A stretch of DNA of 42,052 bases from an uncultured bacterium (lineage in GTDB: Bacteria > Verrucomicrobiota > Kiritimatiellia > CAIKKV01 > CAIYGI01): positions 1 to 42,052 of the forward strand of contig CAIYGI010000213.1 of the NCBI GenBank assembly GCA_903925685.1, written 5' to 3'. How positions within the stretch are numbered: position 1 is the stretch's first letter; the number at the start of each line of letters is the position of its first letter. The position numbers and the translations under genes are program-made. The notes beneath the pieces were generated by a model. The model was not told the DNA's origin. It ran no database searches and saw nothing but the letters and a program-made list of their open reading frames with translations. This document shows, one piece after another, positions 18,934-27,910 of this stretch.

Positions 18934-20346
18934 TCACCCCGTCGCTGGCTGCCGGTGGACTTTGCCGCGGGCGAGGGAGGCAAAGATGCCCAGGAAACAC
19001 AGTCCGGCCGAGATGTGGAACGAAAGACGAACAACGGTCAAAAACTCCAGGTTTGGTCCGAACGACAAGCGGGCGCTGCCCAGGAAAACGGAGAGCAGCA
19101 TGGTTGCCAGCGCCAAACCGGCCATTTGCCCCGTCAAACGCATCGTGCTCACGATTCCAGCCGCCAGGCCGTACTGGCGCCGCTCGATGGACGACATGAT
19201 GGCGTTGGTGTTGGGCGAGGAAAAAAGCGCGAACCCCGCGCCGATGATCAGCAGCGCGACGATGATGGACGCGAGCGGCGTGGCCCCGTCGAGAAAACCC
19301 AGCAGCGTCAGACCCAGGGTCGTAAGTCCCATGCCGGCAGAGGAGAGCAAGGCCGGCTCGATGCGGTCCGAAAGCCGCCCGGCGGCGGGCGAGAGCAACC
19401 CCATGACCACCGGCTGCGCCATCAGCGCCAGCCCGGTCTGCAGCGGCGTCAAGCCCTTCAAATATTGCAGGTAAAGGCTCAGCAGGAAGGAAACCGTAAA
19501 GGCCGCGCTGTAGTTGATCAGGGCCGCCAGGTTGGAAAAGGCAAAGGTGGGATTATGGCGGAAGAGCCGCACGTCCAGCACCGGGTTGCCCTGGCGGGAC
19601 TCGAAAACCGCAAAAACGACCAGCAGGGCGATGCCCGCCGCGATCAGCGCGAAGGCGGAGAAGGCGGGCACGATCGACAAGCCGAACATGATGCAGACGA
19701 CCATGCCGCTGAAAAGCAGCGCCCCCGCGCTGTCGAAGCGCTCGCCGCGGGCTTCGTTCCATTCGCCGTTGAGGCGCGTCAGCAACAGCCCGAGCACCAG
19801 CAGCCCCAGCGGCACATTAACCCAGAAAAGACTGCGCCAGCCCAGGTAGCCGGTCAACAGGCCGCCGATGAACGGTCCGACCGACAGTCCCATGTAAACC
19901 GCCGCCACATTGTAGCCCAGCGCCTTGCCGCGCTTTTCGGGCGGAAAAACCGAGGTCAGAATCGCCACCCCGGTTCCGAAAACCAGCGCCGTGCCGAGTC
20001 CTTGCAGCGCGCGCGCGGCCAGCAGCATGGCGGTGTTGACCGCCAGCGCGCAGGCCAGGCTGCCCAGCGTGAAAAACGCCGTGCCCCAGGTCATGATGCG
20101 CTTGCGCCCGTGGATGTCCGCGAAGCGGCCGAAGGGAACCACGAACGCCGCCGAGGTCAGGATCATCGCCATGGCAACCCAGCCCAGCGCGGTCGCATGC
20201 ATGTCGAACTCGCGGCCAATGGCCGGCAGAGCCACATTGACGGACGAATTCAAAAGCGCCGTCTGAAAAGCGCTGATCATCGAAATGATCAGCGCCGCGC
20301 GGCAGGTGGCGCGATCGGCGGGAACGGGCGCGGAAATTGGAGACAT
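18934..20346 (-). CDS. MFS transporter, DHA2-like (EmrB/QacA type)
   Basis: ALLNSSVNVALPAIGREF, GRFADIHGRKRIMTWG, 14-TM pattern; start MSPISAPVPADRATCRAAL at 20346. Confidence 0.9.
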   Translation of the reverse strand: MSPISAPVPADRATCRAALIISMISAFQTALLNSSVNVALPAIGREFDMHATALGWVAMAMILTSAAFVVPFGRFADIHGRKRIMTWGTAFFTLGSLACALAVNTAMLLAARALQGLGTALVFGTGVAILTSVFPPEKRGKALGYNVAAVYMGLSVGPFIGGLLTGYLGWRSLFWVNVPLGLLVLGLLLTRLNGEWNEARGERFDSAGALLFSGMVVCIMFGLSIVPAFSAFALIAAGIALLVVFAVFESRQGNPVLDVRLFRHNPTFAFSNLAALINYSAAFTVSFLLSLYLQYLKGLTPLQTGLALMAQPVVMGLLSPAAGRLSDRIEPALLSSAGMGLTTLGLTLLGFLDGATPLASIIVALLIIGAGFALFSSPNTNAIMSSIERRQYGLAAGIVSTMRLTGQMAGLALATMLLSVFLGSARLSFGPNLEFLTVVRLSFHISAGLCFLGIFASLARGKVHRQPATG

Positions 20347-20363
20347 GCGAATATAGTAACCGC

Positions 20364-20384
20364 TGGAGGGTGGAAGGTGGAAGT
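20364..20384. repeat. Heptanucleotide array TGGAGGG TGGAAGG TGGAAGT (array 2) with degenerate TCAAAGT continuation
   Basis: Read directly; lies ~18 bp upstream of the MFS start codon. Confidence 0.65.
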
Positions 20385-20716
20385 TCAAAGTCAAAGCGTC
20401 TCAAACGGACTGCGCACACCGATGCCGGTATGCTTTGCCGTGCTAGACAAGCATCTTATGAACGCATCCAAGAACTAGAAGAGCACCGGTTGACGCGGTC
20501 CGACGATCGTGCTGCATTGTCTTACAGCCAAGGAGATCGAACCCATGACCGTTTGGTGTACTGGCTTTAGCCGTTTTTTCGCCCGCCGCCCCTATGTAAC
20601 TGACCCATTTCCCCCGACAGAAGAATGACTTTGACAAAGCCCGCATCTCCGTGCTTTGATTCAAGCAAATGACGATGGAATAATGTTTTTTTCACCAGGA
20701 TCGAGGCAAAAAACTG

Positions 20717-21193
20717 ATGGCAACTTTTTTCAGCAAAGCGCGAGTTTTAGGGACTGTGTTCGTCGCGGCCTTCGGACTGTTGGCGGTCGGATGCGACGTG
20801 GATCTCAGGAGCGATCCCGCGGACACCCAGACCTCTTCGACGGAGCCCGCGGTGACCGTGCCGACTTCGACCGCCACGACCAGTGCGGCGGATGACTTGA
20901 AGCCCGTTACATCGCCGGCCGACACGACGATTGCGGTGCTGAATGACGATCCGAATTGTGATCTGGTGCTCAAGTACCAGAATCATGACATCCCCAATGA
21001 CGGCCAGGTTCACTATCTGAATCGAGTCCTGACCTCCGATCCGTTCGGGTCGGCAAATCCGATCTGTGTCCAGTACAATGACACTCAGCTCGGCGAGGTG
21101 ACGCTATGGAAGAATCCATCGAGCACCGGGCGACGGGTCGATGTACTGCCAGGCGACCGCGTCATCGACAAGATCGTTGTATGGTTCAATTAG
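20717..21193 (+). CDS. Putative small lipoprotein
   Basis: Signal peptide with lipobox LLAVGC, Thr/Ser/Pro-rich linker, then a small compact domain. Confidence 0.7.
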   Translation: MATFFSKARVLGTVFVAAFGLLAVGCDVDLRSDPADTQTSSTEPAVTVPTSTATTSAADDLKPVTSPADTTIAVLNDDPNCDLVLKYQNHDIPNDGQVHYLNRVLTSDPFGSANPICVQYNDTQLGEVTLWKNPSSTGRRVDVLPGDRVIDKIVVWFN

Positions 21194-21306
21194 GCTTGCG
21201 CGGTTGACATGGAAGGGCGGCGGGTTATCCCTGTGCTTTTTTACTCATGTTGCATGGCCTCCGACCTAAATAGCTTCAGCCTATCTGCCTGATTAAGGAG
21301 TTCCAC

Positions 21307-23790
21307 ATGAAAGTTGTGATTATTGGCGGCGTGGCGGCGGGGATGTCCGCGGCGGCGCGTTTGCGGCGGCTGGACGAGCAGGCCGCGATCGTGGTGCTGG
21401 AAAAGGGACGTTTCGTATCCTTTGCCAACTGCGGGCTGCCGTACCATATCGGCGGTGTAATCACGGACCGCGACAGCCTGCTGCTGCAAACGCCGCAAAG
21501 CCTCAAGGCCTCGCTGAATCTCGATGTGCGCACGGGCCACACGGCGCTGTCGATCGACCGCGCCGGACGGACGGTGCATGTCGTTGAGTCCGGCAGCGGG
21601 CGCGCCTACGACGAGTCGTACGACAAGCTGGTGCTCTGCCCCGGCGCCTCCCCGCTGAAGCCGAAACTGCCCGGCATCGACCACCCGCGCCTGTTCGTGC
21701 TGCGCAATGTCGAGGACATGGATCTGATCAAGGCCGTGGTGGACGGAGGAGCGCGCGCCGCCGTGGTGATCGGCGGCGGCTACATCGGCGTCGAGATGGC
21801 CGAGAATCTGCGCGTGCGGGGGTTGAAGGTGGACCTGGTCGAGATGCTGGACCAACTCATGCCGCCGTTGGACCGCGAGATGGCGCGCGACCTTGAATCC
21901 CACATGCAGTCCCACGGCGTGCATCTGCACCTGGGGACCGCCGCCGCGGAATTCCGCGATGCGGGCGGACGGATCGCGGTGGAACTCAAGAATACCGAGA
22001 GCATTGTGGCGGACTTCGCGATCCTGGCCGTGGGCGTGCGGCCGGATGCGGCGTTGGCCCAGGCGGCGGGTTTGGAACTGGGTCCGCGCGGCGGAATTCG
22101 CGTGGACGACCATTTGCGGACTTCCGATCCCGACATTTACGCGGCCGGCGACGCGATCGAAGTGCGCGACGCGGTGACCGGCGAAGCGGGCGTGATTCCG
22201 CTGGCCGGCCCGGCCAACCGGCAGGGGCGTTTGGTGGCCGACAACCTGGCCGGACGCGACGTGCGCTACAGCGGCACGCAGGGCACGGCGGTCGTCAAAG
22301 TGTTCGAGATGACCGGCGGGTGTACTGGCGCCACGGAGAAAACGCTCAAACGCTTGGGCCGCGCCTACCGCAAGGTCTACCTCCACCCCTCGGGACACGC
22401 GGGCTACTATCCCGGCTCGGCGCAGATGCATCTAAAAGTGCTCTTTGCCCCCGACACCGGACGCTTGCTGGGCGCGCAGGCGGTCGGCTACGACGGGATT
22501 GACAAGCGGCTGGACGTGCTGGCGACGGCCCTGCGCGCGGGGTTGACGGTCGAAGATCTGGCCGACCTCGAACTGGCCTATGCGCCGCCATTCGGTTCGG
22601 CCAAGGATCCCGTCAACATGGCCGGCTTCATGGCGGGCAATCTGCGCAAGGGCGATGTCGATTTCTGGTATGCGGAGGAGTATCCCGCCCGCACCGACAC
22701 CGGCACCGTGGTGGATGTGCGCAGTCCCCAGGAATACGAACTCTGGCACATTCCCGGCGCGCTTAACCTGCCGCTACCGAAGTTGCGCGCCAGTCTCGAC
22801 CGGATCCCGACCGAAAAGCCGGTCTTCCTCTACTGCAAAGTCGGCTTTCGCAGCTACCTCGCCTCCCGCATTCTCAAGCAGCGCGGATTTTCGTCCGTGT
22901 CCACGCTGGCCGGCGGTTCGATGACCTTTTGCAGCTGGCATGGCGGGGGAATTTGCGCCGGCAAACCGCAGCCTCCACTCATGTCCTATGCGGAGGAACC
23001 AGCCGTGCCCGCCATCGTGACGCCGCCAGCCGCGGCCGCGACTGGCAAACCGCTTGAGGTCCGCTGCACGGGCTTGCAGTGTCCCGGTCCGATTCGCAAA
23101 CTCGGCGAAGCCGTGGCGGCGGCGCGGATCGGCGACGAACTGCATGTGGTGGCGGACGATCCGGGTTTTGCCCCTGACGTGACGGCCTGGTGCCGGCGGC
23201 ACGGCCACGCGCTGCTCTCCGTGCGGCAGACTGGTCCGCGCGTCGAGGCCCTGCTGCGCAAAGGCGCCGAGAACCCGGAGGAGACGGCGGCGGCCGGCCG
23301 GCACAGCGCGCCGGGCGCGCCGGACAAGAAGACCATGGTGGTTTTTTCGGGCGACCTCGACAAAGTGCTGGCGGCCTTCATCCTGGCCACCGGGGCGGTG
23401 GCGATGGGCGCCCAGGTGACGATGTTCTTCACCTTCTGGGGCTTGAACGCGCTGCGCAAGCCGGGGCGGCAGGCGCCGGGCAAGTCGCTGCTCGACAAAA
23501 TGTTCGGCGCCATGATGCCGAAAGGCGCGGCGGCGCTGGTCTTGTCCAAGATGCACATGCTGGGCATGGGAACGGCCATGATGAAGCACGTGATGCGGCA
23601 AAAGAACGTGGACACACTGCCCGCCCTGATCGCGCAAGCCCGCCAGTCGGGCGTAAAAATGGTCGCCTGCACCATGTCCATGAGCGTGATGGGCCTGCAC
23701 AAGGAAGAACTGATGGACGGCCTGGATTACGGCGGCGTCGCCGCCTTCTGGGGCGAATCCGAAGGCGCCTCCTCCACGCTTTTCATTTGA
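21307..23790 (+). CDS. Multidomain FAD-dependent CoA-disulfide/persulfide reductase-like protein fused to rhodanese, TusA and DsrE-like domains
   Basis: MKVVIIGGVAAGMSAAARLRR + FVSFANCGLPY (CoADR Cys); rhodanese YCKVGFRSY; TusA CTGLQCPGPIRKL; DsrE-like MVVFSGDLDKVLAAFILATGAVAMG...VACTMSMSVMG. Confidence 0.93.
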   Translation: MKVVIIGGVAAGMSAAARLRRLDEQAAIVVLEKGRFVSFANCGLPYHIGGVITDRDSLLLQTPQSLKASLNLDVRTGHTALSIDRAGRTVHVVESGSGRAYDESYDKLVLCPGASPLKPKLPGIDHPRLFVLRNVEDMDLIKAVVDGGARAAVVIGGGYIGVEMAENLRVRGLKVDLVEMLDQLMPPLDREMARDLESHMQSHGVHLHLGTAAAEFRDAGGRIAVELKNTESIVADFAILAVGVRPDAALAQAAGLELGPRGGIRVDDHLRTSDPDIYAAGDAIEVRDAVTGEAGVIPLAGPANRQGRLVADNLAGRDVRYSGTQGTAVVKVFEMTGGCTGATEKTLKRLGRAYRKVYLHPSGHAGYYPGSAQMHLKVLFAPDTGRLLGAQAVGYDGIDKRLDVLATALRAGLTVEDLADLELAYAPPFGSAKDPVNMAGFMAGNLRKGDVDFWYAEEYPARTDTGTVVDVRSPQEYELWHIPGALNLPLPKLRASLDRIPTEKPVFLYCKVGFRSYLASRILKQRGFSSVSTLAGGSMTFCSWHGGGICAGKPQPPLMSYAEEPAVPAIVTPPAAAATGKPLEVRCTGLQCPGPIRKLGEAVAAARIGDELHVVADDPGFAPDVTAWCRRHGHALLSVRQTGPRVEALLRKGAENPEETAAAGRHSAPGAPDKKTMVVFSGDLDKVLAAFILATGAVAMGAQVTMFFTFWGLNALRKPGRQAPGKSLLDKMFGAMMPKGAAALVLSKMHMLGMGTAMMKHVMRQKNVDTLPALIAQARQSGVKMVACTMSMSVMGLHKEELMDGLDYGGVAAFWGESEGASSTLFI

Positions 23791-23851
23791 AAATTGACAA
23801 TGGATCGGATGTGTTCCCGCCACTATGCGTGAAGGGTGGTACTACTTTCCC

Positions 23852-24184
23852 ATGATGAAGGCGTTACAGGAAATTGAGACCTTGTCCGTGCCGGAACGCG
23901 TCCAAATCGTGGAAGATCTGTGGGACAGCATTGCGCGAAGCAACGCGACTCCGCCTGTCCTTCAGTGGCAGAAAGATGAACTAGCACGGCGAAAGCAGCG
24001 GTATCCGCAGAATCCCGATTCCGGCCACACTTGGGATCAAGTCAAGCGCTCCATCCTTCAAGCGAGACGACAGAGACCACCATCCTGCTTCACGAATCCA
24101 AGGCGAATGTTGAGTTCGCCTCCCAGGGTAAGCCGCTCCGCGGTGCACCTGCAGGTTGACGTTGGCTGCAACAAAAAGGAGTAG
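23852..24184 (+). CDS. Addiction-module antitoxin-like protein (TIGR02574-type)
   Basis: MMKALQEIETLSVPERVQIVEDLWDSIARSN...WDQVKRSIL matches the RelE-associated antitoxin pattern; C-terminal ~45 aa look non-homologous. Confidence 0.65.
   Translation: MMKALQEIETLSVPERVQIVEDLWDSIARSNATPPVLQWQKDELARRKQRYPQNPDSGHTWDQVKRSILQARRQRPPSCFTNPRRMLSSPPRVSRSAVHLQVDVGCNKKE
24149..24166 (+). repeat. Spacer-repeat right end, copy C (CTGCAGGTTGACGTTGGC)
   Basis: 14/18 identical to the right end of the 25061-25127 element. Confidence 0.4.
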
Positions 24185-24187
24185 ACA

Positions 24188-24658
24188 ATGAAGATTCAGG
24201 CGCTTGTATCATTGATTGTCGCCACTTGCACTCTCTCGGCTTCTGCCGCAACACTGGTCGAGTTCACAAAGGGCGTCAGTAGATTCGGCGACGGTGACAA
24301 CATCGCCATCACAGGAGTCTCCGCGGATAAAGGAACGTTTGGCGTGGGCGATACCATCACAGTGAAAGGGACCTGCACGCTCGCCACTCACAAGAACGCC
24401 AAACTCCTGCTGTCAGTAACGCAAGATCAAGATACGGCGAAGGGACCGGCCGTCGGACGAGGCAAGGGAACCTCAACGAAGGAGATCAAAACGGGAACCG
24501 TTGATTTTGAGATGACAGTCAGCATCCCCTATGAGGGATGGGTTCATCTCGGTTTCTACGACAACGCCACAGGGAAACCATTCGGACAACTTTATTTCGG
24601 CACACGAGAACAGATGGCGAGAATTGCCCATTGGAACCTTGAGAAGAACATGAAATAG
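24188..24658 (+). CDS. Secreted hypothetical protein
   Basis: Signal peptide MKIQALVSLIVATCTLSASAA; SD aaaggag; 156 aa. Confidence 0.7.
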   Translation: MKIQALVSLIVATCTLSASAATLVEFTKGVSRFGDGDNIAITGVSADKGTFGVGDTITVKGTCTLATHKNAKLLLSVTQDQDTAKGPAVGRGKGTSTKEIKTGTVDFEMTVSIPYEGWVHLGFYDNATGKPFGQLYFGTREQMARIAHWNLEKNMK

Positions 24659-24791
24659 GGCAGGGGCGCGTGACAACTCGCGATCGTCTGCCGGTGCATA
24701 CCTCGGAGCCCGAGGCGTCCGGTTCGATTGCAGGCGAGGGCCCTCAGAATGGCTCATTTGCTTGGGATAGATATTGAGCTAGCATGAAACT

Positions 24792-24858
24792 CCAACCACG
24801 CCTCGCACAGTACCGTGAACCCTGGCGGGTTCTCGTTCTGTGAAGGCTATCGGTTGGC
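24792..24858 (+). repeat. Foldable spacer repeat, copy A (attC-like candidate)
   Basis: Outer CCAACC/GGTTGG pair and inner GAACCC-TGGC-GGGTTC hairpin; ungapped similarity to copy B. Confidence 0.45.
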
Positions 24859-25060
24859 CAAAAGTCGCTTGACTTGGGCTGAATACGGCGTACTTTCGGC
24901 CTCATCAAACCATTGTTCCGGGGGGAATGGACAAGGATTCATAATACGTTGGCACAGAAAACAAGATACGGATGAACAAGCACCCATATATCTTGTGAGA
25001 GTCGTTCGTATGGGCAGGCTGTACCAGCCTGAGGCGCAGAAAAGTCTGTAGATGAAATCT

Positions 25061-25127
25061 GCGAACAACGCCTCGCAACGTATTGCTCACTCTGGCGTGT
25101 TCGCAAACGCTGAAGGCGGACATTGGC
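25061..25127 (+). repeat. Foldable spacer repeat, copy B (attC-like candidate)
   Basis: GCGAACAACGCC...GGCGTGTTCGC stem with one bulged A; shares cgCCTCGCAnnGTA...CTGGCGnGTTC...TGAAGGC...TTGGC with copy A. Confidence 0.45.
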
Positions 25128-25134
25128 GGGTGAG

Positions 25135-25476
25135 ATGATGAGATTTATGCCGGACAAAGACGAATTGCTTGCACTCACCGCGGTGTGGATCATCTGTCCT
25201 GTCGTGCATTTCGCTGCATGGGTGTGTGCTCATCGGTTTGGTGAATTTGGCGGATCGTTGCCGCTGTTCGCGCGATTTGCGTTCGCGGTGTCTCGATCCA
25301 ATCAGTATTGCATACCATCATTGATCGGAACTGGCTGTATTGTCCTTGTCGGTCGGTTTGCGTCCACGCTTGCAACCAAGCGTTTCCTGTGCCACCTGAT
25401 CACGTTGGCGGCATTCTGTTTCACGACCGCCACGATGCTCTGCTTCCTTATGACGGTCGCGTGGGTAATCAAATGA
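25135..25476 (+). CDS. Small hypothetical membrane protein
   Basis: ATG at 25135; 3-4 hydrophobic segments. Confidence 0.55.
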   Translation: MMRFMPDKDELLALTAVWIICPVVHFAAWVCAHRFGEFGGSLPLFARFAFAVSRSNQYCIPSLIGTGCIVLVGRFASTLATKRFLCHLITLAAFCFTTATMLCFLMTVAWVIK

Positions 25477-25569
25477 ATGGCGAACAAATCGTCCCATAGA
25501 ACAGGACACTCGCTCAACCGTCCGCATTTAATGCTAGCATAAAATGTAATAATCTGCAATTATTGCTAC

Positions 25570-26928
25570 ATGAAAAGGTTGCTGTTAGACGAATTGATAC
25601 GCTGGAAAAGTCTTCCAGAACGAAAACCCTTGATCCTGAAGGGGGCGAGGCAGACCGGCAAGACGTGGCTATTAAAGGCGTTTGGCGAGGCGAATTTCCG
25701 ATGCACACACTATGTCAACTTCGAGAACGCGGCCCGATTCGCATCGCTTTTCACCGGCGGGTTGCAACCGCGGCAGATTCTGCCGCAACTTGCCCTGCTT
25801 CTGGACAAACCGATCGACACGGCGCACGACTTTATAATCTTCGATGAAGTTCAGCGCGTACCTGAAGCCTTGACCGCTCTCAAGTACTTCCGCGAGGAAC
25901 AGCCCGATCTCGCCGTCGCCGCCGCCGGTTCGCACATCGGCCTGACTGTGTCCGAGAGTGCGTTTCCGGTCGGTCAGGTCGACTTCCTGTCGCTCTTTCC
26001 TCTATCGTTCGCCGAGTTTCTTCTGGCGGTGCGTCCCGCGCTTGCCGGCTACCTGAACAACCGCGCCCCGGACGAACCGGTCTCCGAAGCGCTCCACGAC
26101 GAACTCATGCAACAACTTCGCATCTATACGGTTGTCGGAGGCATGCCCGAAGCCGTGAACGTCTGGCGTACGATGCCCAAGAGCAGCGTGGACCAGCTCG
26201 ACACGTTCCGCCGCGTCCGCGAGATCCACGCCGCCTTGGCGCAGAGTTATTCCTCCGATTTCTCCAAGCATGCGGGCAAGATCAACGCGACCGACATCGC
26301 CCGTCTCTTCGACGGCATACCGGCGCAGTTGGCGCGGACCGTCAACGGTTCGTTTATGCGCTATCGTTTCAAGGACGCGCTTCCCGGCAAGACGCGCTTC
26401 AGCGCCATCGTCGGCCCTCTGGACTGGCTGATCCGAACCGGACTGGCGCTGAAAGTTGCACAGGTCGAACGCCCTGAACCTCCACTGAAAGCCTATGCCT
26501 CCGAAAACCTCTTCAAACTCTACCTTCTGGACACCGGCCTCCTGGGCGCCATGGCGGGACTTACCCCGCGCGACCTGTTAGCACAGGACTTCGGAACGTA
26601 CAAAGGCTGGATCACCGAGAACTTCGTCGCGCAGGAATTGACGGCGGCGGGTTATGCGCCGCTCCATTTCTGGCGGGGAAAGGCATCCGAGGTCGATTTC
26701 CTGGTGGTCTCGCCCAAGGGCATTGTGCCTGTCGAGGTCAAGTCCGGCACAGTCACGCGATCCAAGAGTCTCGCGGCCTACATGGAGAAGTTCAGTCCCC
26801 CGCTCGCTGTCCGTTTGAGCGGACGCAACACGCCCCGCACGTCAAGCGCCATCCACGACCTTCCCCTTTATCTTGCGGGGCAACTGAACCGCCAACTCCC
26901 ATCTTTGGCAGAATACCGATCCGAATGA
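25570..26928 (+). CDS. AAA ATPase with DUF4143-type C-terminal domain
   Basis: Walker A LILKGARQTGKTWLLKAFG; FIIFDEVQRVPEALTALKYF; C-terminal WRGKASEVDFLVVSPKGIVPVEVKSG nuclease-like motif. Confidence 0.92.
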   Translation: MKRLLLDELIRWKSLPERKPLILKGARQTGKTWLLKAFGEANFRCTHYVNFENAARFASLFTGGLQPRQILPQLALLLDKPIDTAHDFIIFDEVQRVPEALTALKYFREEQPDLAVAAAGSHIGLTVSESAFPVGQVDFLSLFPLSFAEFLLAVRPALAGYLNNRAPDEPVSEALHDELMQQLRIYTVVGGMPEAVNVWRTMPKSSVDQLDTFRRVREIHAALAQSYSSDFSKHAGKINATDIARLFDGIPAQLARTVNGSFMRYRFKDALPGKTRFSAIVGPLDWLIRTGLALKVAQVERPEPPLKAYASENLFKLYLLDTGLLGAMAGLTPRDLLAQDFGTYKGWITENFVAQELTAAGYAPLHFWRGKASEVDFLVVSPKGIVPVEVKSGTVTRSKSLAAYMEKFSPPLAVRLSGRNTPRTSSAIHDLPLYLAGQLNRQLPSLAEYRSE

Positions 26929-27091
26929 GCGGGTCTGGATCGATGCCGACAAGATCAGTGAGAAGACCTTGAGGAAGCGGGGCGTGAAGTACGAAGCCAT
27001 CGCCTGGCGAGAGCGCCCTACCAAGTATTCGTATTTCCCTGCCACCTGCCACCTACCACCTAGCACCTACCACCTAACACCTGCACCTTAA
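26888..27091 (+). pseudogene. Orphan C-terminal coding fragment (TANSHLWQNTDPNERVWIDADKISEKTLRKRGVKYEAIAWRERPTKYSYF...)
   Basis: Coding-like stretch with no start, +1-overlapping the ATPase 3' end; its tail reads through heptad array 3. Confidence 0.4.
27041..27088. repeat. Heptanucleotide array, consensus NNCACCT x6-7 (array 3)
   Basis: gccacct gccacct accacct agcacct accacct aacacct gcacct; abuts the queC stop codon. Confidence 0.85.
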
Positions 27092-27756
27092 CTCAGCGGA
27101 TCCCTTACTCCTGCTTCGCGAAACGCGGTGGCGCGTTCTTCGCAGGCGGGGCAGGCGCCGCAGGGGCGTTCGGCGCCGCGGTAACAGGTCCAGGTGTGCC
27201 CATAGTCCACGCCCAGTTCCAGGCCGAGCCGCACCAGTTCGGTTTTGCGCATTTCGGCGAAGGGCGCCTGCACGGTCACGGCCGTGCCGCGGTTTAGCGC
27301 CAGCACCGCGTTCAGCCGCGCCTGGAAATCGGGGGTGCAGTCCCAGTAGCCGTAGGCATCCTGCCGCTGGGCGCCGTAGTAGACGGAGGAAACCCCGTGT
27401 GCTTCGGCATAGGCGGACGCGAGCGAGAGCAAGATCAAGTTGCGATGCGGAACATAGGTGAGCGGCTGGCGCCGGGCGGCGTCGTCGAGTTCGGCCAGCA
27501 CCGGCATGGACAGCCGCGCATCGGTCAGCGCCGAGGCGCCGGCAATCAGTCCGGAAAAGAATCCCAAATCCACCACGTCATGCTCCAATACCCCGGCCCG
27601 CTCCGCCTGCCAGCGGGCGTCGGATATTTCGCGCGCGTGCCGCTGTCCGTAGCGAAAGGTCAGGGCATAAACCCCGGCTCCCACCCGCTGCCGCACGTAA
27701 TGCAGCAGCGTGGTCGAGTCGAGGCCGCCGGAAAGGAGAACAACGGCAGAGTTCAT
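27088..27756 (-). CDS. queC: 7-cyano-7-deazaguanine synthase
   Basis: VVLLSGGLDSTTLLHYV PP-loop; CYRGAERPCGACPACEERATAF zinc-binding C-terminus. Confidence 0.93.
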   Translation of the reverse strand: MNSAVVLLSGGLDSTTLLHYVRQRVGAGVYALTFRYGQRHAREISDARWQAERAGVLEHDVVDLGFFSGLIAGASALTDARLSMPVLAELDDAARRQPLTYVPHRNLILLSLASAYAEAHGVSSVYYGAQRQDAYGYWDCTPDFQARLNAVLALNRGTAVTVQAPFAEMRKTELVRLGLELGVDYGHTWTCYRGAERPCGACPACEERATAFREAGVRDPLS

Positions 27757-27870
27757 TAAAGGTGTTCGGGTTGCCAACGCTAACGTTTTCGCCTATCGTT
27801 TCTTTTGTCGCACATGCTGGTATCATAGACTTTTCGTGAGATTACACCGATGGCATGGATGGAAACAAGC

Positions 27871-27898
27871 ACTGAACACCGAACACTGAACACCGAAC
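27871..27898. repeat. Heptanucleotide array ACTGAAC/ACCGAAC x4 (array 4)
   Basis: actgaac accgaac actgaac accgaac, ending 12 nt before the GT4 start codon. Confidence 0.85.
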
Positions 27899-27910
27899 AC
27901 TCTTCCGAAA

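Noticed and set aside
18706-20478. 590-aa plus-strand ORF antisense to the MFS transporter
   Set aside because: Composition is low-complexity (R/Q/G/H rich), with no fold motifs; it is the GC-rich shadow of the well-supported MFS gene on the other strand
22774-23823. 349-aa minus-strand ORF opposite the sulfur fusion protein
   Set aside because: Shadow ORF (His/Arg-rich) of a strongly supported multidomain gene
24696-24755. CCTCGG-AGC-CCGAGG hairpin and GAGGGCCCTC palindrome
   Set aside because: Short palindromes in GC-rich DNA; not clearly beyond chance or tied to the spacer repeat family
24815-25051. 78-aa plus-strand ORF with GTG start
   Set aside because: Begins inside spacer repeat A and has no RBS or motifs; could be a cassette ORF but cannot be supported
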